64,000 nt of DNA from Sipunculus nudus (GCA_026874595.1 CM049312.1:49667429-49731428); one strand, 5' to 3'. Counted from the stretch's first letter, positions 24,501 through 37,150 are shown. Notes: generated by a model from the letters alone, not told the origin. Translations and numbers: made by a program.

Positions 24501-25007
24501 CTGTCCGCGCGGCACACATAGAAAAGCACCCTTAGGCTCTACTGTCCGCGCGGCACACATAGAAAAGCACCCTTAGGCTCTACTGTCCGCGCGGCACACA
24601 TAGAAAAGCACCCTTAGGCTCTACTGTCCGCGCGGCACACATAGAAAAGCACCCTTAAGCTCTACTGTCCGCGCGGCACACATAGAAAAGCACCCTTAGG
24701 CTCTACTGTCCGCGCGGCACACATAGAAAAGCACCCTTAAGCTCTACTGTCCGCGCGGCACACATAGAAAAGCACCCTTAAGCTCTACTGTCCGCGCGGC
24801 ACACATAGAAAAGCACCCTTAGGCTCTACTGTCCGCGCGGCACACATAGAAAAGCACCCTTAGGCTCTACTGTCCGCGCGGCACACATAGAAAAGCACCC
24901 TTAGGCTCTACTGTCCGCGCGGCACACATAGAAAAGCACCCTTAAGCTCTACTGTCCGCGCGGCACACATAGAAAAGCACCCTTAGGCTCCACTGTCCGC
25001 GCGGCAC
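21470..25007. repeat. 41-bp CpG-rich satellite, 86 units without indels
   Basis: Units begin TCCGCGCGGCACACATAG and end GGCTCTACTG. The phase is exact: unit starts run from 21511 to 24996 in 85 steps of 41 bp, with a slightly different founder unit at 21470. Variation is almost only one site, TTAGGCTC or TTAAGCTC (55 and 31 units by my count), plus single changes near 22099 and 24991. Each unit contains the palindrome CCGCGCGG, so the array holds about 258 CpG in a few kilobases. Each unit also carries ACATAGAAAAGCACCC-TTA, the proposed end of the element at 20080-21500. Confidence 0.95.
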
Positions 25008-25109
25008 AAATCGTTGTGCAGCATGAAAATATTCTCTACATACTGAGATAATTCCTAAATATTATCATTAATACACACGCCAGATGTTTAGACTCTATAT
25101 GAACCAAAA

Positions 25110-25473
25110 TTACTGATCACGATTTACTGCACAGTATTGGTTCTCCACCGGGCTCCTGGTATCTCCCGGTTGTAACAGAACAAGCTCTAAGTTTCTCACG
25201 TCCTTACACATCAGCAAATGGCCATCAAGTTCAATGTTGATTGTTCGGCCCAGATTGGTACCGAAGGGCAATTCCATCCAGCCCTCTGTGTCTTCTAGTC
25301 CACAGTTAATGGTCGTTTCGCTGTCGTAAAGGATCCATCGGTAAATGGACGTAATGCTATTTCGTTGGCCCGGATGAAAATTTTAGATAAATCTCTCACT
25401 GACTGATACTCTGTCAGCCACATTGTCCTCTGTCCCGCAAGTCCAATGTAGTGGAAGTCCAATTCTACAGTTT
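25110..25473 (-). pseudogene. Probable 3' coding exon of an unknown gene, with one in-frame stop
   Basis: Read on the minus strand, one frame runs 29 codons, a TAA at 25383-25385, then 90 codons to a TAA at 25110-25112. The peptide looks like real protein: CRIGLPLHWTCGTEDN before the stop, and SIYRWILYDSETTINCG, then GWMELPFGTNLGRT, then LELVLLQPGDTRSPVENQY after it. A splice acceptor fits exactly at the upstream edge (CTACTATTACAG, last G at 25474), leaving one base of a split codon. Five cysteines suggest a secreted or extracellular domain. I do not recognise the family. The stop could be a CAA-to-TAA change in a decayed copy, a polymorphism or an assembly error. No upstream exon was found. 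A 90-codon open stretch alone is weak evidence; composition and the acceptor raise it. Confidence 0.45.
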
Positions 25474-25555
25474 CTGTAATAGTAGGCTACATAGAATTTA
25501 CTGACTTTTTTTATTTATCTGGACACACCGTGATACCTATCAGTGCCATTAATAA

Positions 25556-26800
<1,245 letters not shown>

Positions 26801-28650
26801 CCATAAAAAGACAAAGCAAAAAATAAACCCGGCAGTCAAGGCACAGACAGCGTGTACAGAAGCCATAAAAAGACAAGGCAAAAAATAAACCCGGCAGTCA
26901 AGGCACAGACAGCGTGTACAGAAGCCATAAAAAGACAAGGCAAAAAATAAACCTGGCAGTCAAGGCACAGACAGCATGTACAAAAGCCATAAAAAGACAA
27001 GGCAAAAAATAAACCCGGCAGTCAAGGCACAGGCAGCGTGTACAGAAGCCATAAAAAAACAAGGCAAAAAATAAACCCGGCAGTCAAGGCACAGGCAGCG
27101 TGTACAGAAGCCATAAAAAGACAAGGCAAAAAATAAACCCGGCAGTCAAGGCACAACCACCGTGTACAGAAGCCATAAAAAGACCAGGCAAAAAATAAAC
27201 CCGGCAGTCAAGGCACAGACAGCGTGTACAAAAGCAATAAAAAGACAAGGCAAAAAATAAACCCGGCAGTCAAGGCACAGACAGCATGTACAAAAGCCAT
27301 AAAAAGACCAGGCAAAAAATAAACCCGGCAGTCAAGGCACAACCACCGTGTACAGAAGCCATAAAAAGACCAGGCAAAAAATAAACCCGGCAGTCAAGGC
27401 ACAGGCAGCGTGTACAAAAGCAATAAAAAGACAAGGCAAAAAATAAACCCGGCAGTCAAGGCACAGACAGCATGTACAAAAGCCATAAAAAGACCAGGCA
27501 AAAAATAAACCCGGCAGTCAAGGCACAGACAGCATGTACAAAAGCAATAAAAAGACCAGGCAAAAAATAAACCCGGCAGTCAAGGCACAGACAGCATGTA
27601 CAAAAGCAATAAAAAGACCAGGCAAAAAATAAACCCGGCAGTCAAGGCACAGACAGCATGTACAAAAGCAATAAAAAGACAAGGCAAAAAATAAACCCGG
27701 CAGTCAAGGCACAGACAGCATGTACAAAAGCCATAAAAAGACCAGGCAAAAAATAAACCCGGCAGTCAAGGCACAGACAGCATGTACAAAAGCAATAAAA
27801 AGACAAGGCAAAAAATAAACCCGGCAGTCAAGGCACAGACAGCATGTACAAAAGCCATAAAAAGACCAGGCAAAAAATAAACCCGGCAGTCAAGGCACAG
27901 GCAGCGTGTACAAAAGCAATAAAAAGACAAGGCAAAAAATAAACCCGGCAGTCAAGGCACAACCACCGTGTACAGAAGCCATAAAAAGACCAGGCAAAAA
28001 ATAAACCCGGCAGTCAAGGCACAGGCAGCGTGTACAAAAGCAATAAAAAGACAAGGCAAAAAATAAACCCGGCAGTCAAGGCACAGACAGCGTGTACAAA
28101 AGCCATAAAAAGACCAGACAAAAAATAAACCCGGCAGTCAAGGCACAGGCAGCATGTACAAAAGCCATAAAAAGACAAGGCAAAAAATAAACCCGGCAGT
28201 CAAGGCACAGGCAGCGTGTACAAAAGCCATGAAAAGACCAGGCAAAAAATAAACCCGGCAGTCAAGGCACAGGCAGCGTGTACAAAAGCAATAAAAAGAC
28301 AAGGCAAAAAATAAACCCGGCAGTCAAGGCACAGACAGCATGTACAAAAGCCATAAAAAGACAAGGCAAAAAATAAACCCGGCAGTCAAGGCACAGACAG
28401 CGTGTTCAAAAGCCATAAAAAGACCAGGCAAAAATAAACCCGGCAGTCAAGGCACAGGCAGCGTGTACAAAAGCCATAAAAAGACAAGGCAAAAATAAAC
28501 CCGGCAGTCAAGGTAAAGGCAGCGTTTACAAAAGCCGTAAAAAGACGAGGCAAAAAAAAACCCGGCAGTCAAGGCACAGACAGCGTGTACAAAAGCCATA
28601 AAAAGACAAGGCAAAAATAAACCCGGCAGTCAAGGCACAGGCAGCGTGTA
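26801..28650. repeat. 62-bp satellite, about 30 units
   Basis: Unit starts CCATAAAAAGACAAGGC, continues AAAAAATAAACCCGGCAGTC and ends GTGTACAGAAG; the first steps are 26801 and 26863. Sub-types are defined by GACAAGG/GACCAGG, GCCATAAA/GCAATAAA, and AGACAGC/AGGCAGC/AACCACC. Sub-types recur in short ordered blocks. A few units near the right end have one-base losses. The array decays into AT-rich DNA after 28650. Confidence 0.95.
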
Positions 28651-29230
28651 AAAATTAAGATAATATAGGTGGCATCATCATTCATGCATATTAGCTTAAG
28701 TTCATCAAGACCCATTAGCACACCAAATTTGATGACAATCCAACCAGCCTCTCATGAAGAAACTGGAAATGTATGTGTATTTTTCCTTATTTCTGGAATG
28801 CTCAAACATACCCCAAAACTCTGAGAATACAGGTCACAGTGACCCAATTTCAGGTTTTGAGGGGAGAGCATTTGAGGAATTCCCAGGATGCCAAGTGAGA
28901 AGATTCTTGGTCCAATGGTTATCATTTGTGCTCTACTTTGGTATCAAATTTTCAAATATTCTGGGGTGTACTTGAAAGCCCCATTGCGCAAAGATTATGG
29001 GTAACAGAGACCTAATTTAATGTTTCAAAGGAGACTTTTCATGGTTTTCCCTGGATTTCATTTAGAAGATTCTAGGTCCAAGGGTTATAATTTGTGCCCT
29101 GCTTTAGTATCAAATTTTCAATTATGCTAGGGGTGCTTATAAACCCCATTGCTCGGAGAATATGGGTAACAGAGATCTATTTTCAGGTTTCCAAGGATAT
29201 TTTTCATTGACCTCCCTGCCCTGATAACAG
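28651..29230 (+). repeat. Isolated copies of the 335-bp module family
   Basis: GGGTGTACTTGAAAGCCCCA, ATTATGGGTAACAGAGACC and GACTTTTCATGG (28960-29050) recur with changes near 29130-29200 and match the tandem modules at 31780-32960. Confidence 0.7.
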
Positions 29231-30600
29231 ACGGCCGCATCTTTGAAGGTCTCAAAATTAGAGAGAAAATGCATAAAAATTTGAAAAAAGTGACCCATGG
29301 GTCATGACGCTCAGCTGCCAAGCATGACCTGTGACATCATGGACTGAGATTCACAACTTCCAGTCAAATTTTGAAGAACCAATTTGCCAATTTGTTGAAA
29401 ATTTTCTATGACAACAGAAATATATATCACCTATGTCTGGTTAAAACACAGTGAATTGATGGTCTGAGGAAAATGCATGATTGTTAAGCTATCAGGAACT
29501 ATTCCAACAGCTTGCTTGAAACCTGTCAGTCTCAAAAGGAACACCACAAAGGGCAAATATAAGATCAAAATATATAGCAAAAAATCAAGGAAATACATGC
29601 AAGAATTATTGAGAAACAGGTGCTTCTGTTTTAATTTTTATTCAATACAAGCCAACTGTACTGCACTTTTATAAATGATGGTAATATTTATTCAGAAATA
29701 TTTGACCCGATCCTTTACAAGATTACATAAATATACATCCAAATGCATTCACTTTAACTGTTCTTGAGATAAAATGATCAAAAGGAATTAAAAGATGGTT
29801 GCCTGGTGTCCATATTGGACTTCTGACAAGTCTGAAATCAGACAACAAACATTCTCTAAATGGGACCAAACATTAAAGAAAAATTACTGAAACTGCACTG
29901 AAGAAAGAATTTCTAAGGTGACTAACTGGCAGACATAATGGATTTCTGTCAAGTATGACATTTGATATCCCACATTCTCCAATAAGAGACCAAACTTGGG
30001 GCAAATTATCCAGTAATGGATGCCCAAAATAATTCAAAAGGCATGTCCAGGCCCTCATATCAGATTTATAGATATGCAATTGTAAAAAGTGAAAGTCCAA
30101 TATTTTTTATTATCACTCTGCTTTTCAATGGGGTCAGCAGGGTAGGTAAACTGCCAAACCTGAAAGAAAAGAAACTGAGAAAGCATGACTAAGAGTCTTG
30201 AAATAAAACAAAAAGCCATCCTAAATCAAGGTACACATCCACATATTATGAGAACAAACACTTGCTTTTATATGTGGTGATATATATTAAAATATTCAGA
30301 TATCTAGGAAACTAAGTTTATTGCTAGGATTCCATAAAATAAACTGCAAAATGTTCCCATCATCTTATAAATCAGTAGCTAAACCTTAATACTATACTCT
30401 CATAGTCTTAATGCCTGGCTGAAGCATTCTGACAACAGTGTTTTTGTTATGAAGTAACGAGGTACTTATCACTGAGCCTTATCACTTAATAGGCTGATAC
30501 AAAAGGGAGTCAAATGTCACCAGTGTCACTCACAATTACAGCCACACAGGGAGATGTACCAGCTGGAGTGGGATGGTTATATATACAAGAAAAATAGAGA
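29231..30600. other. Unassigned non-coding DNA
   Basis: No supported gene or RNA. Short frames on either strand (for example the 75-codon minus frame at 29873-30100) have no recognisable domain. Confidence 0.55.
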
Positions 30601-31400
30601 TGGTCTATAAAACAGGTAATTGTGAACATCCCTGACCTATGACCTTGGCCTTTTGCCCATATATCAACTGGATTCTTTCTAAATGATGGGTAACTACTAA
30701 GCACTTAAATCTGGTGTAATTACTTGGCAACCAATGGGTGAAAAACTTTTACCTGCAACCTTTAACCTGCTGACCAGCTGACCCCAAAATCAATAAGTTA
30801 TTTATTCAAGCAAAAAGACCCATAAATATGAAGTTTGAGTCAAACTGAGTGATGCATAGATGTGGCATATGTGAAATACTGAAGGTTTGGGTTGACCAGT
30901 TACACTTGAAATATGCTCACAAGCATTTAGAACAATTAAATATTGTGACCTTGACCTTTGACTTTTTGACCTCAACATCAATAGGCGTCTTCCCTTATTG
31001 GTGGGTAACCCATATATGACAGATGGAAGGTACAGATTGAAAAGTTTGCCTGAAAAAGACTCCACGCAAGAAGTGGGTGCTGTGAACTTGACCTTTGACC
31101 TCAAAATCAACAGGTCTTTTCCCCTGTTGGCAGAGAAGAGATATCAGTGCTGGAAGGTTTGGAATGAAAAGTCTAGCTTGAAATGTGTCCACAACCTTTT
31201 CAAAGAAGGTGAGCTATATGTGAAAGATCAAAGAATTGAGATGAAAGGGTTGGCTTTAAATGCATCCACAAGCTTTTCAGAGAAGAGGCTCCTGTGACCT
31301 TGACCTTTGACCTTTTGACCTCAAAAAAATTATGGTTCTTCCCCTGTTGGTAGGTGAGCTGTATGTGAAAGATGGAAGGTTTGGGATGAAAATTTTGTCT
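30600..31400 (+). repeat. Diverged tandem modules with TGACCTTGACCTTTGACC
   Basis: At least four modules share a TGACCTTGACCTTTGAC block (30946, 31088, 31295, weaker near 30633) followed by AAAATCAATAGG-like and CTTCCCCTGTTGGTAGGTGA-like blocks, then a GTGAAAGATGGAAGGTTTGG-like block. Spacing is about 140-210 bp. These modules resemble repeats often seen in marine invertebrate genomes. Confidence 0.7.
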
Positions 31401-31552
31401 AAAAGAGTTATTTCTGGAGGGTGCAAACACACCCCATAACTTCGAGAATATAGGTCGCAGTGACCTAATTTCAAGTTTGCAAGGAGATCTTTTTATAAAC
31501 TCTAAGACTGCATAGGGTTCATGGCCCTAGCCCCTATGGTTACGATTTGTGC

Positions 31553-31665
31553 CCTGCTAACGGACGGACGGCCGGCCGGACGGCCGGACGGACAGACGGA
31601 AGGACGATGGACAAAGACCCATCGCTATAGCCCAGCATGACTGAAAGTCAGCTGAGCTAAAAATT
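31553..31665 (+). repeat. GGACGGACGGCC tract and terminal-like hairpin
   Basis: A CGGACGGACGGCCGGCCGG run and GACGGACAGACGGAAGGACG are followed by TATAGCCCAGC, ACTGAAAGTCAGCTGAGCTAAAA and a change of sequence. The GACT/AGTC and CAGCTGAGCTA features form a short hairpin before GAGCTAAAA. This arrangement is typical of the 3' boundary of some invertebrate dispersed repeats, but the element class is not established. Confidence 0.5.
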
Positions 31666-31779
31666 CCAGGCGACGCCACCAGTCTGCAAGAAATGATGAA
31701 ACACTTTATGATGAAAATGCATGCAAAGAATCATGGCAATCAATGCACAATTTGTTGAGATACTAGAGCTTTTGTATAA

Positions 31780-32960
31780 AATTTTTAGTTGTTCTTGGGT
31801 GTACTTCAAAGCCCTATAGCTCAGGGGTTATTGGTAACAGAGACCTAATTCGAGATTTCCACAGAGACTTTTCATGGGCCTCCCTGCATGTCATGATAGA
31901 AGATTCTAGGTACAGTGGTAACGATTTGTGCCTGTTAACAGATGACCGCATCTTAAGAGGTCTCAAAATAGAGAAAAAAATTGTAACAAATAAAAAAAAA
32001 TACAGGTGGCGACACCTGTCTGCAAACACTGATGAATCACTCCATGATCAATATCCATGCAAAAAATCATGGTGATCAACACAATAGTTTTCCAGATATT
32101 TGGGCCTTTGTATCAAATTTTCCATTATTCTGGGGGTACTTCAGAGCCCCATAGCTCGAAGAATATGGGTAACAGAGACCTTATTCCAGGTTTCCACAGA
32201 GACTTTTCATGGGCCTCCCTGCATGTCAAGAGAGAAGATTCTAGGTCAAGTCCTTAGGATTTGTGCCCTGTTGACTGATGACTGCACCTTAAGAGGTCTC
32301 AAAACAAGAGAAAAAAAAATCGTAAAAAATCGAAAAAAAATACAGGTGGCGCCACCAGTCTGCAGAAAGTGATGAAACATTCCATGACTAATATCCATGC
32401 AAAAATCATAGTTATCAATGCATTAGTTGTTCAGATACTTAAGCTTTTGTATCAAATTTTCCATTATTCGGGGGATATTTCAGAGCCTCATAGCTCAAAG
32501 AATATGGGTAACATAGACCTATTTTTTTATTTCCAAGAAGACTTTTCATGGACCTCCCTTCATATTAAGAGAGAAGATTCTAGGTCCAGTTGTTATGATT
32601 TTTGCCCAGTGAACAGATGACAGAGGTGACATCTTAAGAGGTCTCAAAACAAGAGAAAAAAAATCGTAAAAAATAAAAAAATACATTTAGCACTACCAGT
32701 CTGCAGAAACTGATGAAACACTCCATGATCAATATCTATGCAAACAATCATGGTGATCAATGCATCAGTTGTTCAGATACTTGAGCTTTTGTATCAAATT
32801 TTCCATAATTCTAAGGAGTTTTAAGGAATTCTTCGGGGCCCCATAGCTCGAAGAATATGGGTAACAGAGACCTAATTCCAGGTTTTCAAGGAGAATTTTT
32901 GTTGACCTCCCTGTTAGAAGATTCCAGTTCAAGCAGTTACACAAAAAAAATCTGCAGACC
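31780..32960 (+). repeat. 335-354 bp tandem modules
   Basis: GTAACAGAGACC-like sites at 31833, 32168, 32507 and 32861 mark three and a half modules. Each module contains CAAATTTTCCATTATTC, CATAGCTCGAAGAATATGGG, GACTTTTCATGG, GAGAAGATTCTAGGTC, TTAAGAGGTCTCAAAA and, in the first two, a GGTGGCG(C/A)CACC box (32006, 32347). Modules are diverged. No coding capacity. Confidence 0.85.
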
Positions 32961-33220
32961 ACGCTTAGGCCACACAAAGAAAAAATAATGTTCAACTGAC
33001 TCTGTAAAAAATATATGGTGTGTCTACAGGTCAAACTTTAGCCACACCAAGGAAGATATAACCTGTGGGAATATCAAATATGGTGCAAGCGGGCAGATTT
33101 TTTTTTCTTTCCGGTCGAGACACAATTCTTCAGAGTTTGCCAGCTTCCCTTTAAAATAAAAATGCGCTTCAATTCTTAAAATGCTCTGTATGCTAAACAC
33201 TTAATTTGGTGCATATATTA

Positions 33221-33306
<86 letters not shown>

Positions 33307-33340
33307 TAGAATATATAATATAATATAATATAATATAAAA
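33221..33340. repeat. (CT)n, (TA)n and (AATAT)n microsatellites
   Basis: CT run 33221-33242, TA run 33243-33305, then irregular AATAT units to about 33340. Confidence 0.97.
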
Positions 33341-33954
33341 AAGAAGATTACTTCAAAACTTAATGCAATCTTTATTGCATAAGAGAAATAAATATACAAA
33401 TCCATCAATTTAAGAATACATTATTAACACGTCTTATTTATTTCTACTGTCATTTTTTTCCCTTTTTAAAAAGTGCGAGCATTTTTCTGTTCACTCCATC
33501 TATATAGGCAGCTGCAGGATACACTGCTGCTATAATAATTTATTAGGGGACCGAAACGGACATAACATGGTCCCGAAACAGACATGCATGGACCCATGAG
33601 GCCAGTCATCCTCCGGGATTGTATCTGTCACTGATCGCTGTGTAGTGGCCGTATTAATATGTAAAGCACTAACGGTTTATTTCGCTCTAAATTTATTTCT
33701 CATTCCTAACCTTATTCTCCTTGGAAAATTATTTTTTATCAAAATATATTTGGGTTATTTGACGGAGCCAACGCCTTTAAAAACGAAGAAATTTGTGTGC
33801 ACTCTCCCCTGACAAAATGATAATTTCTTCTGATAAATTACTTATCATTACGTCAATAAAGAACAATGAATTTATGCCCCCTCATATCTGTGATTTCTGG
33901 TTTGATACTAGCGAGCCAACTTTTACCCCAGGCAACGCTGGGTACCCCTGCTAG
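33341..33954 (+). mobile_element. Helitron-like 3' end
   Basis: The terminal 30 bp have a hairpin ACCCCAGGCAACGCTGGGT (33925-33943; stem ACCC.AG/CTGGGT with one bulged C), then ACCCCTG, then CTAG (33951-33954) followed by T. Helitrons characteristically end in CTRR a few bases after a hairpin and insert between A and T. No Rep/helicase coding is seen, and the 5' end (TC after A) was not located, so the left coordinate is arbitrary. A chance hairpin cannot be excluded. Confidence 0.4.
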
Positions 33955-34126
33955 TTATATTATACGTATAACTTAAAATTGTAGAAAGTACAGGAAGAAA
34001 AGAAATATATACGGAGTGGGTCTTAATACTTGTACATGAGAAGCTTAATTTTATGATAAGGAGAGTATTTAAATATACTTATATAATTATTCTGATTTTG
34101 GATGGAAAATATTGGGTGAATTAAAG

Positions 34127-34784
34127 GACCTGGCTGTTGTATGTAGTTATGTTAGGGATCTGGCTGTTGTATGGAGTTATGTTAGGGATCTGGCTGTTGT
34201 ACGTTGTTATGTTAGGGATCTGGCTGTTGTACGTAGTTATGTTAGGGACCTGGCTGTTGTATGTTGTTATGTTAGGGATCTGTCTGTTGTATCTTGTTAT
34301 GTTAGGGATCTGGCTGTTGTACGTTGTTATGTTAGGAATCTGGCTGTTGTATGTTGTTATGTTAGGGATCTGGCTGTTGTACGTTGTTATTTTAGGGATC
34401 TGGCTGTTGTATGTTGTTATGTTAGGGATCTGACTGTTGTACGTTGTTATGTTAGGGACCTGGCTGTTGTATGTTGTTATGTTAGGGATCTGGCTGTTGT
34501 ATGTTGTTATGTTAGGGATCTGTCTGTTGTATCTTGTTATGTTAGGGATCTGGCTGTTGTACGTTGTTATGTTAGGAATCTGGCTGTTGTATGTTGTTAT
34601 GTTAGGGATCTGGCTGTTGTACGTTGTTATTTTAGGGATCTGGCTGTTGTATGTTGTTATGTTAGGGATCTGACTGTTGTACGTTGTTATGTTAGGGACC
34701 TGGCTGTTGTATGTTGTTATGTTAGGGACCTGGCTGTTGTATGTTGTTATGTTAGGGATCTGGCTGTTGTATGTTGTTGTTTGT
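34127..34784 (+). repeat. 30-bp minisatellite, ~22 units, reading-frame preserving
   Basis: Unit GGATCTGGCTGTTGT plus ACGTTGTTATGTTAG, length 30, so all three plus frames stay open. One reads a 10-residue repeat (DLAVVRCYVR); another reads a hydrophobic MLGIWLLYVV repeat. An 8-unit (240-bp) higher-order copy is evident: the variant CTGTCTGTTGTATCTTG occurs at 34281 and 34521. The flanks encode GELK on both sides (34114 and about 34851). The open frame of 260 codons has only a TTG start and is more likely repeat-driven than a gene. Confidence 0.9.
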
Positions 34785-35198
34785 TTTTGTATTTAGGTGA
34801 CTTTGGTGAGTTAAATCTGTTACTGGGAGATCTTAAAGCAAATTTTGGAGAATTAAAAGGTTATATTTATCAGGGTACTCTAGTGCACACTTGATTTAAA
34901 AATTGTTACCTAGGTGATAACTTTGATATTTCCCGTCTGTCAACAGATAAAATAGTGAATAAATTTGAGTGGAGCTTACCGCAACAATGCTGTTCATATG
35001 GTGCACATCTTGTAAATGGAAGAATAGAGCCAGATATATCATTGAAGCGCACATTAAGTAAACATTCAGGTTGCAGTAGACTATGTATAATTATGTAGAG
35101 TGAACTCTTTAAATATGTCAAAACATTTTGTCTTTTACCTTTTGACATTTCTGATCACTTGACAGTATATTGTTCCATCAAATATCAAAAGACATAAA
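34785..35198. other. Spacer between minisatellite and dispersed family
   Basis: A pyrimidine-rich tract ending TTTTTGTATTTAG at 34796 could serve as a splice acceptor for a short frame to 34894, but nothing else supports a gene. The remainder is AT-rich and unassigned. Confidence 0.4.
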
Positions 35199-37150
35199 AA
35201 CTAGACGACCATAGGTCGAACGCTTGCCGGAAATCGGAAGTGAAACACAGACGGACAGACAGAACATATTATCGGTTTTCTATAAATGGAATGACTCTCA
35301 GGGACATTGCTGAGAATATGAGGCCCGTAGAATGACATATGAGACAAAAGAACAGGCAAGCAGACAAAGCTGACAACAAAAGACGAACAGACAGACATAC
35401 TGACCTTGTGAGACAAGATTGACACCAGATGACTTAACCTGGTTATAGAGAAGATTCAAAGGAAGAAAATGAGTTATAATTTATGTAATTTAGATTTATA
35501 GTTTTTTGAGGTTTGGCGAATTAATAATATACTTGGGAGGCTCGACTGTAGCGCCCTCTAGCGGACATTCCGAAGACGACAAATGCGTTTCGTATTATTA
35601 GTGTATGACATGAGATGTCCCAGTTTCAAAAGGATTCCGTCAAAGCTGTGGCCTGTAGAATGCTATATGTAAGGCGTAAGAACCAGCAAGCAGGCAACTT
35701 TGAGGATAACGGACAAACAGATGGACACACTGATAAAGTGACAGAAGATTGAAACCAGATGCCTTAATCAGGTTATGGAGAAGACTCAAAGGAAGAAAAT
35801 AAGCTATAGTTTATGTAATTGAGGCTTTGGGTTTTAGAGATATGGCCAATACAATGGTATGTGTGTGAGGGTCGTGTGCAGCACCCACTTGTGGCCATAT
35901 CTGGAAAATGAAAAATTTATTTCGAGATATTATTGTAAGACATAAGATGTATTAGTTTTAAAAGGATTCCGTCAAAACTGTGGCCTATAGAATGCTATAT
36001 GTTAGACGCAAGAACCAGCAAGCAGGCGAATTTTAGGACAACTGACAAATAGACGGACACACTGACAAAGTGACTCAAGATTGAGTCCAGATGACTAATC
36101 CAGGTTATGGAGAAGACCCAAAGGAAGAAAAAAGCTACAGTTTATGTTACTGAGGTTTATAGTTTTGGAGATATTGCCAAAGCATGATATGTTGGGAGAG
36201 GTTCGAGTTCAGCGCCCCCTAGCGGCCATATCTGGAAAATGAAAAATTGGTTTCGAGATATCAGTGTAAGACTTAAGATGTTATAGTTTCAAAAGGATTA
36301 TTTCAAAACTGTGGCCTGTAGAATGCTATATGTGAGACGCAAGAGCAAGCGGGCGAATTTGAGTACAACTGACAAACAGACAGACACACTGACAAAGTGT
36401 CACAAAAGTGTGACCAGATGACTACACTAGGTTATGGAGAAGACCCAGAGGAAGAAAATAAGCTATAGTTTATGTAATTGAGGCTTATAATTTTGGAGAT
36501 ATGGCCAAAATATGATATGTTCGGGAGGTTCGCATCCAGCGCCCCCTAGCGGCCCTATTCAAAAAATGAAAAAACAATTTCGAGATACTAGTGTAGGACT
36601 TATAATATGTCAGTTTCAAAAAGATTCCAGCAATAATGTGGCCTTTGGCGCGAGATGAATGAAATCTCGAAATATCTCTATTCACGAGATATTTTACGAG
36701 ATACTGCAAGACTTGTAATAAAATCTTGTAGTGCTAATTGAATGCTACCTGATGCAAAAAACTAGATCACTCTAGCTTTAAAACTGACAAAGTTAGAAAA
36801 ATAAGACCCCTTATTTTCGAATATCATGACTTTTCCCCAAAAATTTGTAACCATGGTTACGGCAAATTTGAGTCAGCTACACACCAGATGACAGGCCTTG
36901 GAATGACGATTAAAATAAGCTATTGTTGAAGTAGATACGACTAATAGTCACAAAGATATGAAGAAAAAGCCGTTTTGAGAAGTTTTGACGACCTTGACCT
37001 TGACCTTTGACCTATTTTAACCAAAAACAATAGGGCACCTAGAAATTATGTTTTTCATCATCCCTGTAAGTTTCAAGGTGATTGTGGCAAAATTGTGGCC
37101 AGGAGAGTGCAGACAAACAAACAGACAGACAGACAAACAGACAGACCAAA
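35199..37150 (+). repeat. Dispersed ~2-kb repeat family, copy B
   Basis: Nearly identical to copy A (10995-12976), including the start CGACCATAGGTCG, four ~330-bp modules, the GCGCCCCCTAGCGG cores (35551, 36212, 36539) and the TGACCTTGACCTTTGACCT block (36991-37013, one extra TTGACC). Instead of the terminal hairpin it continues through a CAGACAGACAAACAGAC tract straight into the start of a further unit. The high identity of copies A and B over ~1.9 kb, 24 kb apart, implies recent copying. Confidence 0.9.

Noticed and set aside
25010-25024. 14-bp match between the satellite's right edge and the TIR element's right end (TCGTTGTGCAGCAT at ~20049 and ~25011)
   Set aside because: Matches of this length are expected by chance in a window of this size; no further homology on either side.
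34112-34894. 260-codon frame as a repetitive protein gene
   Set aside because: No ATG start, frame openness follows from the 30-bp unit, and the other two frames are equally open.
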